NCBI GenBank assembly: GCA_037013495.1
Contig: CM072807.1
Span: forward strand, 8,249,001-8,313,000
Source of the DNA: Hippophae tibetana
Taxonomy: Eukaryota; Streptophyta; Magnoliopsida; Rosales; Elaeagnaceae
DNA: 64,000 nucleotides
Direction: 5' to 3'
Of this stretch, positions 33,700 to 50,617 are shown piece after piece. A program made the position numbers and the translations under genes. A model generated the notes under the pieces. That model was given only the letters and a program-made list of their open reading frames with translations. It had not been told where the DNA came from and did no database searches. Within the stretch, counting starts at the first letter, position 1. Every line of letters begins with the position of its first letter.

Positions 33700-35210
33700 A
33701 TATCAAGTGTAACAAAAGAAGATGAATAATGGAATGAAAGACTTGGTGAATCCATTAAATTCAAATATGATAATTATATTTCTAAGTTAATTAAAGATCT
33801 TGATTAATTAAATATTTGTTTATAATATTTATAAAACTAATAAATAAGAAAATGAAGTAAAAAAAACTAGACACATGTCTTTATGAAAATAAAGACAAGG
33901 AAATTATAAAGTTAAAATAATGTTTTAATAAGAAACTTAAAAGTTTGTCTTTAAATTATAATCGACAAGAAGTAATAACTAGTGTTGGAAAACAATTAGC
34001 CACAATTTAATATCAAAATCATAGAAAATAAAAATACATCATCGGATAGAAAATTAACACAATTATTCATTCAAGGATATTAATGATATTAACTATAAAA
34101 GTTGAGAAGATTAAATCTCTTTTTATAAAAATTAGAGGCATATATGAATATACGATAAAGGTCAAGGACATCATTGATAATTTTCCGACTTCATATGCAT
34201 TTGTTTTATTCAATTAAGATTTTTTTTACTATTATTGTTTTCCTTTTAAGTGTTTTTTATTATTTTAAGAATGAGAAAATGTAGGCTTATAAACAAAATT
34301 CTCTATCAATAGTTGATATTAATATTTCTTAAAATAGTTATAAATTCAATAAGTATAATTATATATTAAATTTTGCATATATAATATATTTTTATATTGG
34401 ATTAATCTATTTTTTCATACAAATTGCATATTACATATTACTTTTCTTTCTTTTTTTAAGTACAAATTTTAAAAACTGTATATTGTATACATTAAAACAA
34501 AATTACATAAAATTTGAATGAACATCAATAAACAATATGTAAGTTGTTAAGCGAAGTTGTTAAGAGATCATAAAATGAGTCAAAATGCATTAGAATATGT
34601 ATCTAAGAACTCAAAATAATGAAAAAATAAATCGTTAATATTCTAGTGAAGGGAATAGTAAACAATACCCTAGATGCCCTTCATTAAATATATATGGGTA
34701 TCATAAAATTAGTCTTAAAAATAAGGGTACCTAAAATGAAATCATGGTAACATTCAAATAACAAACCCCCAATATATATATACCTTACCAGAAAGGAGAT
34801 TAAAGTATATATTTAACAAATTATAGAAACATAAATATATACCTTAAAAATTAAAGAATTAAAGTATACATCTTAAAGAATTAAAGTGCTCGTAAAGTTA
34901 TCAACCCTCGTTTATTAGTTTAATTAAACATTTATTTGTTTTTTCTCAGGATGATACAAAACATTTCATAACAAAGAACACTGGACAAAATGCTTGAGGG
35001 ACATTATAGCAAATGTGCATGAAAGAACATGGAAATTTTCTAATAACGTTCATCTCTCTAAGAAACGTTTCAGCAACATAAATGCATATGGGCCTATCTA
35101 AGATTTCAAATACATAAATCTAAAATTCAATGTCATCATACTTGGCTAAGATTACAAGATTAATTTCCATTATTGGCCAAACAAGGGGAGGAAAATTGTA
35201 CATGTCGTTT
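33700..35210. other. AT-rich spacer and DapL 3' region
   Basis: AT-rich sequence without a recognised domain. The stretch of about 34930-35210 is less AT-rich and is probably the 3' untranslated region of the minus-strand aminotransferase gene. Confidence 0.4.
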
Positions 35211-39706
<4,496 letters not shown>

Positions 39707-40632
39707 TTTTGGAGTCCGTAAAAATGAGAAAAATAGCAGCAAATGATAACGGCAACTCTGAGACTAATTGCTCCTTTTAGTGATGAACTTTGAGAGAAGA
39801 AAAAAAAAACACAAAACGCTGCGTCTCGGTAGGTTAGAATTCCGCCCATTTCTTTCCTTTCTCTCCTTCTTATAATTTTATTATTTTTTTTAAAATATTT
39901 ATTTTAAAATGATACATAAAAAAAGTTGTATCTTTTACTAGACTCAATTTACATTATATCTTTTTATCAACTCTCACGTTTTTAATGAAAACAACATGAC
40001 CCCCTATAAATAATTAACGAATATTGTTTTACTATCGTCTATCATCAAAGATCTAATTTTGATAAACTATTATTATTGTCATATTCATTTGTTGCTCAAT
40101 TTGATAAGTTTGTTTTTGTGATTATGTTTGAAACTTTTGTTACTTGAGAATCTAATCTGTGATTAAAACCCCTTATTTTTTGAGGTTTTAAAATTTTGCT
40201 TGATCTTCAAAAGCTTGATTAAGGTTTTAGGTTTTGGAGTTTTGTTTTGAAGGTTTAGGTTTTAGAAAATCAAGCCATTAACTTGAACCTAGTTTTAGGA
40301 GAAGAGAAATTATTGTTGTTTGTTTCTGGTTGGATTACCAGGAATTTGAAGCATACATGCAATTAGGGTTGTTTAATAAGATGAGATCTTATATTTATTC
40401 TCGTTTTAATGATTGGATTGTTCTGAAAAAATTATAAGAAAAATATCACTTCTATCTCTATATGATTATCTAGATGGAAATTATGGTAAAGATTGAGACT
40501 TCAACGCTATGTAGTAGTTGTTATTTAATTAAGTAGGAAATTTTGGTTGTATAGGATCATTAAAATTGTTTACCTAAATGTTAATGTTTTTATTTTTCAT
40601 ATTAATTTAATAATCTCCTTTAAGAAGAAGTG
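39707..40632. promoter_or_regulatory. Short divergent intergenic region between DAPL and a decayed plus-strand gene
   Basis: Only 926 bp separate the DAPL start codon from the start codon of the plus-strand pseudogene, so the two promoters must share this space. A minus-strand TTATAAG near 39869-39875 could serve DAPL. 40000-40630 probably contains the other gene's leader. Confidence 0.4.
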
Positions 40633-41020
40633 ATGGATCTTGAAAGAGAAGATAGAATATCTACAATGCTAATGAAAGAAGCAACAAAATTACGACGACA
40701 AGCTAAGAAAGAAGGAGTGCATTGCTATGTTTGGGAACCTAATGTGAGAACTCAACCAACCTCACGGTTTCTTACTGTTAATGTTCTTAGTGTACAACAA
40801 GATTAGTTTTTCTATTGTAATTCTCTTACTACTTACTATATTGTCTTCTCTCAAGAAAAATAGCTGAATTTGTTTTAGAAATTGATTAACAAAATGCCGA
40901 TTCTTGACACTTTCAATTCTTAATTTTTGCCTTAATGAAGGATCATTTTACCATATCGGAGGGGCTTTCAGATGCATGATAAATGTGTTACATTGTTACC
41001 TTACCTAAGAGCTTGCCCAA

Positions 41021-42330
41021 TGATGACTCTATAAAAGTAAATTATTAGCGCATTTTTTTACTTAATATTTATTTATTTTATTCAATAAATAGTATTTTTT
41101 GGATCAAAATATTAAAATATAAATTTTTTAATGAAAAAGGGTGAAAATATAATTCTTGAATTTTTTTTGGATTTTTCTAGAATTTTTAACGAAGAACTAA
41201 CCAAGAGCTACTACGTGGCAAGCCACGCAAGTAGATGAGCTAATTGGGCAAGCCATGCAAGCACAGAGAGCTAATCATGTTACGTTGCGTGTGAGGGCAT
41301 GAAACACATGCCACATGTTAGCACGACGATCATTTCGAGTTCATAAATTGGTCAATGTGTCATGCCACGTGTCGCTATGTCATTGCTCTATGCGTTCCAC
41401 CTGTGAGCCATGTTATCTATTTCTTTGAATCATGTCGCATCACATGTCGCTGACTCAACAAGTGTTGACTCTGACTGATCTCCCCTGCTACGTGTCGCTC
41501 CCTAATTCGCCTAGTAAATTTCTGATGCCATGTGTCATACTATGATTGGTTGAAACTGTCAGTTTTATTTGTTTTGATCGCATCCCTTGATTTGAAGCTG
41601 ATCTGACGGTCCAAATCGCACCCGAGATTTATTTAAGCCCATAATCACTCCATAAACCCTAATTAGCCTCCATTAGCATAATTTTGATCATTTTTTGGAG
41701 TTAAAAAGAGAGAAAGATATATAAAAATTTAAGAAACGACACAATTTTGGTGGAGATTCAAGAAGAGATTAATACTACAATCAAGAGATTGATTGTATTT
41801 TTTTTATGAAAAATATGAGTTTTATGAACACAATTATGTGTAATTAATTTATTAATCTAGGGATCTTATGAACCTAATTTTTACCATGTGATGATCTAAA
41901 ATTTTATTACAAATATAATTATAATTTAATTATATTATTTAATCTGATTTTTTATGTTATTAATTGTTTTGCCAATAATTTATCTATAGAGATAATTAAA
42001 TAAATTTGAGAGAATTATTTAATTGTTTTTCTTGATTAAATAACATACTAGGTTAGATTCAATTGAACATGTAATTAATTGATAATTATATTTGGAGATT
42101 TTAGCGGTTCTCATGTTTAAAAAATTGGGAGATTAAGTATTCCTAAATATTTTTTCATATATTTTTTTAGTTACCAAATTTGATTCAATTAATTATTACT
42201 ATTTACTTTTAGTTATTTTAATTTTGCTTCCTTAAAATATAAAAATACAAAAAAAAATTATTTTTTTTAGGTTTAAAATTAGTTTATAATAAAATAATCT
42301 TTATGAAAACGATCTTTATTTATCATTTTA
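41021..42330 (+). repeat. Dispersed LTR-like repeat R2, copy A
   Basis: Begins TGATGACTCTAT and matches the reverse complement of the right part of 58078-60620 over more than 1 kb. Shared blocks include ttcaataaatagtatttttg, ataaaccctaa, atgagttttatgaacac, tgatgatctaa, ataatttatctatagag and tttaattttgcttcctt-like sequence. The middle (about 41200-41600) is less AT-rich, with repeated cacgtgtcgct / ccatgtgtc motifs, then a TATTTAAG box near 41630. Promoter-like content and the TGATGA end suggest an LTR, but the right end is unclear. It sits in intron 1 of the decayed gene. Confidence 0.6.
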
Positions 42331-43157
42331 TTACTTGTTACGATTTATATACACAATTTATATGACGATAAGTTTTTTGCATTTTTTTGTTTGAGCAATT
42401 ATGAAACATAACATCTTAAAATAGCCATGTTGTTTGTCCAACATAAGAGTTCTCTTTTATTTGTGCTGTTAGCTATTTATCTTGTCATTGATTTTGCTCC
42501 TCAACAATAAATTAGAATAGTTGTTTGCAATGCTTTGTTTTTTTTAAACTTATTACTGTTGTAGTAACTTTTATTTTTAGTTAAAAGTGATTTTAAATGG
42601 CTTAAATTACTTTCAAAGATGTTAAACAATCTCGATGAAAAGTGGTCATAATTTGTACTTTATGTCAAATATTTTAAATATTCACTTTAACCACTTTATT
42701 TCAAATCACTTATTAAAAAAATACATACAAACGTGTCCGTAGTATATATATGAATTTAGCTGTTGTGCAATGAACATACTATGATTTGCATCCATTGTGG
42801 TCTTAATCTTTCTCTTATTGTGCAGCCAACCGAGGTGAAGAAGTGAATGAGATGTGGCGATTCCGGCAGAAAGACCTAGAACTTGATGATAGACTTAAAG
42901 ACAAGTTTAAGGATCGTAGAAATAATGGCACAAGCCTTAAAGATGATAAGTTGAGAAGAAGTACTAGACCTATTGGGGTCAATGATAGTGCATATGTTTC
43001 GCGCACGTCAAACAAAGGTGTCGATCATAGTTCCAATTCTAGACAAGATGATGGCTTGAGAGATGAAGAAGTTGAAGAATTTCTACGAGTAAGGTAATCA
43101 ACTCAACCACTTTTTTCTTTATTTTTTCCCAAGATGGAAATTTGTTGACTTCATAGG

Positions 43158-43389
43158 TGTTGGTATGTGTTGTGGTGCATGCTGCAACAGTGACAGACAT
43201 CAATGTTTAGTGGAGTAAAACATGGAGCAGACAATAATATTAGTGGAGCCATAAACATGGATGTGCAGCAGCTAGGGTTATTGTTTAGTTTTCGTTTTCC
43301 TTGTATACATATACCTAAACTCTTGTACAGAAAAAGAATCAGAAATATATGAAATAATTGATAATTGATATAAATGATAATATTTGTCA
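43158..43389 (+). repeat. 5' LTR of the second copia element
   Basis: 232 bp starting tgttggtatgtg and ending atttgtca, partnered with 50042-50272. Differences include a 2-bp indel near the start and many G/A and C/T changes. Confidence 0.93.
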
Positions 43390-43885
43390 TGGTATTAGAG
43401 CAGAGTTATTGATTGTCCTAATGGAAGAATAAGTTACCTACTACGCTGATTCTATTCTCCTTTGGTTGATTTGGTGTGATACGCTCAACAGATTGTGTTA
43501 ATCTGTGGGTATTTGGCTGATTATTTGGGGTAGCCGTTCAAGCTCGTTGGAGCCATCACAGTCCATACGTTCCATTCTAGCTGCTGTTGTGGGGCAATCG
43601 TACTGTTCTTCAGCCCTATAATTCTGTAAACCAAAAAAAAATTTGCAGTGATAAGATCGATGGTTTGGAGTATCGATGAAAAACTGTTGTTCCTTGGTGA
43701 CCCTCTCTGAATCCCTCTTGAATCTACGAGGAACATTGCGAAGCTGGGAAAACACAAGCTAAACAACGGCTCTTCTGAAGGTGGATGCTGCGAAGGTGGA
43801 AGCTGCGACGGTGGAAGTAGTTTAGAAAAGAGGCAGGAGAAAGGCGCCACTCCATGGGAAAAAAAAGGAAAAAATTGATAGATTC

Positions 43886-46800
43886 ATGCCAGAATCTAGA
43901 GATTTAACCACAAATTCCATCTTAAACGATTTGACTACAAAAATGACTGAAGTTCTAACTAGAGCTCAAACCATCTCACAACCTCCGTTAACTGAAGCGT
44001 CAACTACTCCCATTAGTATCAAGTTGGGAGGATCCAACTATGCCTTGTGGTCCCAGGTGGTGAAGATGTATATATCTGGCAAAGACAAACTAGCATATAT
44101 TAATAGGGATTTTCCTCAACCTGCTGAAACCGACCCCTGATGAATAAAAACCAGCATCGCTGATTCTGCCAATACTTTGATTTTATATTTATAAAACTCT
44201 CGCAAGTGCACGAATCATTTCGTAGAAAATGATAAGTATACTCCCAAGGTCGATCTAAGGAAGGAATGTATGTGGTTTTTAATTTATTATTCAAACTTTT
44301 AAAAACGAAATTAAATCTTAAACATTCTGTCACGATATTTTGGGTTTTGTGTTTTTAATCTACTTACATAAAAATAAACATAGATTCAATAAACATTTAT
44401 GCAAATTTTATCAGTTATAATAGTGGAGTATTTATGGATATAATAACTAAGTTAATTATGCTTGGTCATATTATTTAGGTTATTAAAGATATGAATTGAT
44501 ATTTATTGATTCTTTTTTTTTGTATGAATACCACATTTGGTGGGGTTAGATATTCTTTGTTAACTAAACAAATCAATTAACACCTATGGGTGGGGTTGAT
44601 AACTAATTTGGTTAATTAAATTAATTTATTTTTCTAAGAGATTGAAATGAACCATTTAAATGCCACCTTTGGTGGGGTTAGACAGTTTAAACTTTATTCA
44701 AGGTGTCCAAATTAAACCTAAGAATTTAGTTATCCGAGTACTAACTTTAAAGTTTTAAAACCACTACTAAAAACATGGTGTCAATACATTTTCAGATAAT
44801 AATTCTTATAAAAACTTTTGAAATAGAGTTTCACTCTAACTACCGGGCGATTGTACCAACAAATAAAAGAGCACTACTCTAAATCAGACCGGATAACTAA
44901 ACCTTAAAATCTAATTTTCGGATTTAAGTTTGTAATGAAAAATAATATATTTCTCTCTAACATTCTTAATATAAAATCTTGAATAAAAATAAAATCAATT
45001 CATTTTAGAGATTTTTACCTATTTAATATTTCGTAAGCATACCAACGTTATTATTATATCATGATTACAAACAATCAACACAATTAAATTTAATCACAGA
45101 CAAGTTAAATATAACGTGTAAGAATAAAGCATAACAAATAACTGCAAAAAAGAAAATAAAATTCTTACAGTACTTCGATGATTCCCGTTGCTGGAAAACC
45201 TCCAAACGGAATTTGCACTCCCATTTATTGAATCAAAAAGCAAATAAATTATAAAAACCTAACTAGTTCTTCTCAAAAAGAGAAGAACTCTAAAACTAAG
45301 AAAAACTAACTAAGAAAAGCTAAAAACTAAGAAAAAAAACTAGAAAACTTAGAAAAATTAGAAAAACTAAAAAAACTAAGAAATGAGAAAAAGAAAGAGA
45401 AGAGAAGATATGTTTTAAGGTGTGTTTAGAAGTGAAGAGAATGGGCGGTATTTATAGGTGAGTATGGAGAGAAAAAGTGGGTGAAAAAATGTTAAAAAAT
45501 GGTGAAAACGTAGAGTGGTGATTACTGACGTCATTGATGACGTTAGCATGACGTGGCGGCGGCTGCGTGCAAAAATGGGGCGAGATGGCAGTGGCGCGCG
45601 CGGGAGCAGGAGCAACGCGCACAGGCACGCGCGATGCGCGTGGGATTGGGCGCTGGCGCATGCGGGGCTGGGCGGCACGGTGACCTGATTTCCTCATTTT
45701 TGACCTATTTTGTCCAATTTTTCCATATTTGTTGACATTTCCTCATTTATTTATTAATATATTTGTGATGTATTGCTTCCAGTATTCCTCTTTGAGTCTT
45801 TAAGTTACATTTTTAAGCGAAAATACCTAAAAAACAATAAAAATACCCATGATTCCAAAAAAATAATTTATACAAATATATGATAAAATCATATATATAT
45901 ATATATTTAATCAATTAATGTGCATCAAATCATGGTAATTTTAGTGCTTTTTGAGCACTCATCAACCTCTCATTCGGGAGATGGCACACTGAAAATATCA
46001 TTGTCAAAGGATGATTGATCAATTCGATAGACCCCTCATTGATTGCAAATTTTATTCAATTCTCAAGTGCAAAACAGGTTTGCGATTCTTCTGCTACCAC
46101 CTACTATGATGAGACAGACACGTCTCAAGTGTATGATATTCGTCGTCAAGTTACTCGTATGAACCAGGCGGGTGGATCAATTGAAAAATACTACAATGAC
46201 TTTCAAGGGTTGTGGCGAGAAATTGATTTCTGTCGTCCTAATCAAATGGAGTGTGCGATTGACATACAAAAATACAACTCTATCGTACAGGAAGATCGAG
46301 TGTATACCTTCCTCGATGGACTTGATGACAGACTAAACAAAACTCGAAGTGATGTGCTTCAAATCAAACCATTCCCTATGGTGGAACAAGCCTATGGATT
46401 CATACGTAGGTAAGAGGTCCAACAAACCATAATAATCACAGGTGAAAATACGACACCCAGAGCAATTATGGCTTTTAAAGGGGTCAAGGGACACCATAAT
46501 CCGATGCCACCAAAAACAGGAACTTCTTTGGGTAGCAAAAAATCAACGTGAAATCCACCATCTCTTGACATGAAATGTGGCTATTGCGGAAACTCCAAAC
46601 AAACCCGTGAAACCTGCTTCAAACTACATGGGTATCCAGAATGGTGGAATTATCTTCAAACACGGAAGAAACGGGAAACCATTGGGCGAGCCGCTGTGGC
46701 TACCAATAATGCCTCACTATCCTTTATTTCTCAGGCCGAATCTTCCCAAGATCCAAGTATTTCAAGTAAAGCATTTCACATCTCTACTCGTAGTGATAAT

Positions 46801-49800
46801 AAGGATTGGATTCTAGACTCTGGAACTACATATTATATGACATTTGACCCAAAAGATCTCTCCAATACAACCCATCCAAGACGGAGTCGTGTTGCCAATG
46901 CCAATGAGGTCACTTATCCAGTTACAGGGGCTAAAACAGTGACTTTATCTCTTTCATTATCATTATCTAATACTTTACTTGTACCCTCTCTTTCAAACCG
47001 ACTAATGTCTGTAAGTCAGGTCATCTCAGATCTTAACTGTGTAGTATTGATGTATTCTACTTTTTGTCTTCTACAACATATTCTCACCAAGGAGATCATT
47101 GGGCATGGTACTAAGAGAGGAGGGTTATATTATGTGGATGATCTCAGTTCAGGAAGAGCCAATCACATGCAACACATCGTTAGTAACAAGGAACGACAGA
47201 TTTGGCTATGTCATCGTCGATTTGGGCATCCATCATTTGGGTATTTAAAGCACCTACTCCCTAGTTTATTTTCAAATATCACACACTCGGATTTCAAATG
47301 TGATACTTATATCTTAGCAAAAATTCATAGGGCATCTTATCCAATGAGCATGCACATTCTGATGTTTGGGGACCTTCCCCGGTCACTACATCCTCAAGTC
47401 ATCGTTGGTTTGTAATTTTTGTTGATGATTGTACACGAATGACATGGATTTACCTTCTCAAACATAAAGATGAAGTATTTTCTACGTTTCACATCATGAT
47501 TCAGACACAATTTTATGAGAAAATTAAGATTGGAGGGGAGTATGTTAATCAACAATTTCGGATATACTTGGACAACCATGGTATTCTCCATGAAACCTCG
47601 TGTTTACAAACCCCATAACAGAATGGGGCTGCAGAGAGGAAGAATAGGCATATTTTAAAAACTGCTCAGGCCTTACTAATTGGTGCATATATGCCTAGTA
47701 GATACTAGAGTGATACTGTTACTACAGCTGTGTATCTACTAAATCGTATGCCCACAAAAGCTTACAATTTCAGACTCCATTAAAGGTGTTATCTGATCAT
47801 GTTCCCTTGCCTACTATTTTGATGTTTCCACCCCAAATTTTTAGATGTGTTGCTTTTGTCCACCTCCATAAAAATCAACGAACTAAGTTGGATCCATGTG
47901 ATGTCCTATGTGTATTCTTGGGGTATGGCGTACAAAAAAAAAGGATATCAATGCTACGATCCTATTACTAAAAGAACCTACATTACCATGGATGTCACTT
48001 TCCTAGAATCTGAATGGTTTTTTCCATCATCAGTATCCAATTACCCTCTTCAAGAGGAGAGTTATGGTGAAGAACGAAATTGGCTTGATGTTGAAGTATT
48101 AGATATTAGTAACAATCCGACATACTCAGATAATGCCAACAATATGGATAAGCCAGTACTTAGACATGAACTTGAACTTCTAAGAATTGAATCTGAACTA
48201 GTAACTGAATCTTCAGAAGATGGTTGATGCACCCATCCACTCTCTAGTACCCAATGATCCTCCTGCTGAGAATACTCTTGAGGTAAGTTCTCCTATCACA
48301 CATTTACAAACTAATGCTATAGATATATCTGTTGGTTATGTTCTACCTTTCAGACACAATCGAGGTAAACCTCTGAATCAATACTCTCCAGACAGAGAGG
48401 AACGACAATCCAAATATCCAATAGTCAATTATGTATCTACTCAAGGGTTATCATAACCTATAAGGGATTTTGCACAAACACTCTCCTCATGTCAAATTCC
48501 AAGCAGTGTTGAAGAAACCTTATCTGATCCAAATTGGGCCCAAGCTATAAAAAAAGAATTTGAGGCACTACAAAAGAACAACACATAGGTGTTAAGCAAG
48601 TTGTCTCAAGAGAGGAAGATGGTAGGATGCAAGTGGATTTTCTCCATTAAGTATAAACCAGATGGGTCAGTTGATCGATATAAGGCAAGGCTAGTAGCAA
48701 AAGGGTATACACAGAACACATGGTATAGATTATCAAGAAACCTTCTCACATGTGGCTAAACTAAAAACTGTGAGAGTTTTGTTATCTCTTGCAGCAAATT
48801 TAGATTGGCCATTGCACCAACTTGACGTGAAGAATGCCTTCCTTCATGGTGACCTTGAAGAATAGATTGACATGGATATCCCACCAGGATATATTGTTAC
48901 ATCAGGAAAAGAAACTGCATGTAGAGTACAACGAGCATTGTATGGACTAAAACAATCACCTCGAGCATGGTTTGGTAGATTGAGTTCAGCAATGAGAAAA
49001 TATGGGTTTCAACAAAGCAACTCTGACCACATTTTTTTCCTAAAACATCGATTGGGAACAATAACAGCCCTTATAGTCTATGTAGACGACATGATCATTA
49101 CAGGGGATTATAAAAAAGAAATCTCTAGGCTTCAAGAACAACTGTCAAATGAGTTTGAAATGAAAAACTTGGGAGGGCTCAAATACTTCTTAGGCATTGA
49201 GATAACAAGATCAAAACAAGGTATATGTTTTTCCCAAAGGAAATATACTCTAAACCTACTGACAGAGGCATGATTACTAGATTATAAACCTGTCGATATT
49301 CCGATGGTCCAAAATCATAAACTTGGAGAATATGTGGACCAAGTACCAACAGATAAATAGAGATATCAACGATTAGTAGGTAAACTCATATACTAATCTC
49401 ATACTCGACTTGATATTGCTTATACTGTGAGTGTCGTGAGTCAGTTTATGCACTGCCCAAGTGAAGACCATATGGATGTCGTCATGCGAATACTCTGTTA
49501 TTTAAAATCCTCCCTTGGGAAAGGACTTATGTTTTCAAAGAATGATCAATTGGAAGTCGTTGGATATACAGATTCAGACTGGACAGGGAATATGAAGAAT
49601 AGGAAATTTACTGTTGGGTACTTTACTTTTGTGGGGGCAATCTTGTTACATGGAGAAGCAAGAAGCAAAAGGTAGTTGCCTTATCTAGTGCTGAAGCTGA
49701 ATTTCGAGGAATGGTCAAGGGAATATGTGAGCTCCTTCGGTTGAAAAAACTTCTAACTGAGATTGGTGTTGCTACTAACTCTGAAATGAACTTATTTTGT

Positions 49801-49825
49801 GATAACAAAGCAGCCATTGTCATCT

Positions 49826-49856
<31 letters not shown>

Positions 49857-50004
49857 GCACGTTGAAGTGGATCATAACTTCATCAAACAGAATCTTGAAG
49901 AAAAGATTATTCAACTTCCATTCGTTAAATTAGAAGATCAATTGGCTGATATACTCACAAAATCTATGTCTGTAAAGAACTTCTACAACTCACTTGACAA
50001 GTAG
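43886..50004 (+). pseudogene. Decayed gag-pol polyprotein of the second copia element
   Basis: Gag begins near 43886 (ESRDLTTNSILNDLTTKM; then SIKLGGSNYALWSQVVKMYI). It is cut after AETDP at 44137 by the nested element and resumes at 45970 (LINSIDPSLIANFI). A zinc knuckle (KCGYCGNSKQTRETC) is near 46570, the protease site WILDSGTTYYMT near 46805-46840 keeps DSG, and the integrase zinc region is near 47210-47260. The integrase core around 47400-47760 is badly worn with stops and frameshifts. RT keeps YVDDMIITG near 49075-49105, and RNase H ends KHVEVDHNFIKQ ... ADILTKSM before TAG at 50002. The gag type suggests an Ale/Retrofit-like lineage (weak inference). Confidence 0.92.
44138..45964 (-). 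mobile_element. 1827-bp solo-LTR-like element nested in copia gag
   Basis: On the minus strand it begins TGATGAGTGCTCAAAAAGCAC and ends TTTTTATTCATCA. It is flanked by 5-bp duplications acccc (44133-44137) and acctc (45965-45969), which differ at one position. Removing the element and one duplication restores the gag frame exactly. No long coding frame, primer site or second LTR is present. TG...CA ends, 5-bp duplication and size fit a solo LTR, perhaps of a Ty3/gypsy Tat/Ogre-like element given the conserved-looking gtgcacgaatca region near 44210 (lineage is weak inference). A GC-rich core lies at 45541-45690. A second copy starts at 63642. Confidence 0.8.
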
Positions 50005-50041
50005 GACATAAGAGACATATATGCACCAACTTAAGGGAGAA

Positions 50042-50272
50042 TGTTGGTGTGTTGTGGTGCATGCTGCAACAGTGGCAGACACCAATGTTTAGTGGAGCAA
50101 AACATGAAGCATACAATAATATTAGTGTAGCCATAAAACATTGATGTACAATAGCTAGTGTTATTGTTTAATTTTTGTTTTCTTTATATACATATACCTA
50201 AACTCTTGTACAAAAATAGAATAAAAAATATATGAAATAATTGATAATTGACAGAAATGATAATATTTGTCA
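50042..50272 (+). repeat. 3' LTR of the second copia element
   Basis: 231 bp starting tgttggtgtgttg and ending atttgtca, followed directly by the target duplication atagg. It is more A/T-decayed than the 5' copy. Confidence 0.93.
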
Positions 50273-50617
50273 ATAGGAACATAGAAATGGAGGATTAATT
50301 GTATAGGTTTTGTGTGAATGTTTTGGCTATGGCAGGGCTAACCAAGTAAGAGGTGCTATTGGTTCAAGGATGGATGAAACAGGTCCTTACCTGCCTCGTT
50401 GTATCGATTCCAAGGAATAGTGGTCAACGAGCTCTAATGTTGTCTAATGTTGTGTTGTTTATGGTCCACAAAATCCTCCTTCGCTTCAGAAGAAGAGATT
50501 GATTGTGCGAGGCATAAGAAGCCGAAGAAGGATCATTCGAAGAGCTCCAAGATACGCAAATTGAAAAATAGGACACAGGATCAAAGGAAAGAGGAGGAAA
50601 AACGAAGCAAAGATTAA

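Larger units (their letters stand above)
43158..50272 (+). mobile_element. Full-length Ty1/copia element with nested insertion, in intron 2 of the decayed gene
   Basis: LTRs 43158-43389 and 50042-50272 are bounded by perfect target duplications ATAGG (43153-43157 and 50273-50277). A tRNA-Met primer site (tggtattagagcag, 43390-43403) follows the 5' LTR, and a purine tract (ttaagggagaa) precedes the 3' LTR. The total is 7115 bp, of which 1832 bp is a nested element plus its target duplication. The element is in sense orientation with the host gene. The LTRs differ at roughly a tenth of positions by eye, mostly transitions, so it is older than the SQE insertion. Confidence 0.95.
40633..50617 (+). 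pseudogene. Decayed conserved plant gene of unknown function (3 exon remnants)
   Basis: Exon 1 (40633-40801) starts MDLEREDRISTMLMKEA and ends with VLSVQQ. Exon 2 (42826-43093) begins ANRGEEVNEMWRFRQKDLEL, is charged, and ends VEEFLRVR. Exon 3 (from 50336) reads ANQVRGAIGSRMDETGPYLP and later a Lys/Arg-rich tail to TAA at 50615-50617. I recall this order from a conserved, uncharacterised plant nuclear-type protein, but not its name. Exons join in phase only if exon 1 is spliced after 40801, where the donor reads ATTAGT instead of GTTAGT. Exon 3 has a TAG at 50418-50420 and then frame changes around 50430-50500. Intron 1 holds repeat R2 copy A; intron 2 holds a 7.1-kb copia insertion. It is probably a pseudogene; use of another donor cannot be excluded. 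Confidence 0.6.

Noticed and set aside
39707..39742. Upstream in-frame ATG for DAPL
   Set aside because: It adds an odd hydrophobic stretch before the expected Ser-rich transit peptide. The ATG at 39706 gives the family-like start. Not excluded experimentally.
43390..43403. tRNA gene or fragment suggested by tggtattagagcag
   Set aside because: Only the 3'-end complement is present, directly after an LTR, so it is a primer-binding site.
45415..45735. Ala/Arg/Pro-rich open frames on both strands
   Set aside because: They are by-products of the GC-rich core of the solo LTR, with no conserved domain.
50040..50280. Copia 3' LTR as an exon or promoter of the decayed gene
   Set aside because: It matches 43158-43389 and is bounded by the ATAGG duplication. 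Exon 3 begins downstream at 50336 with its own acceptor.
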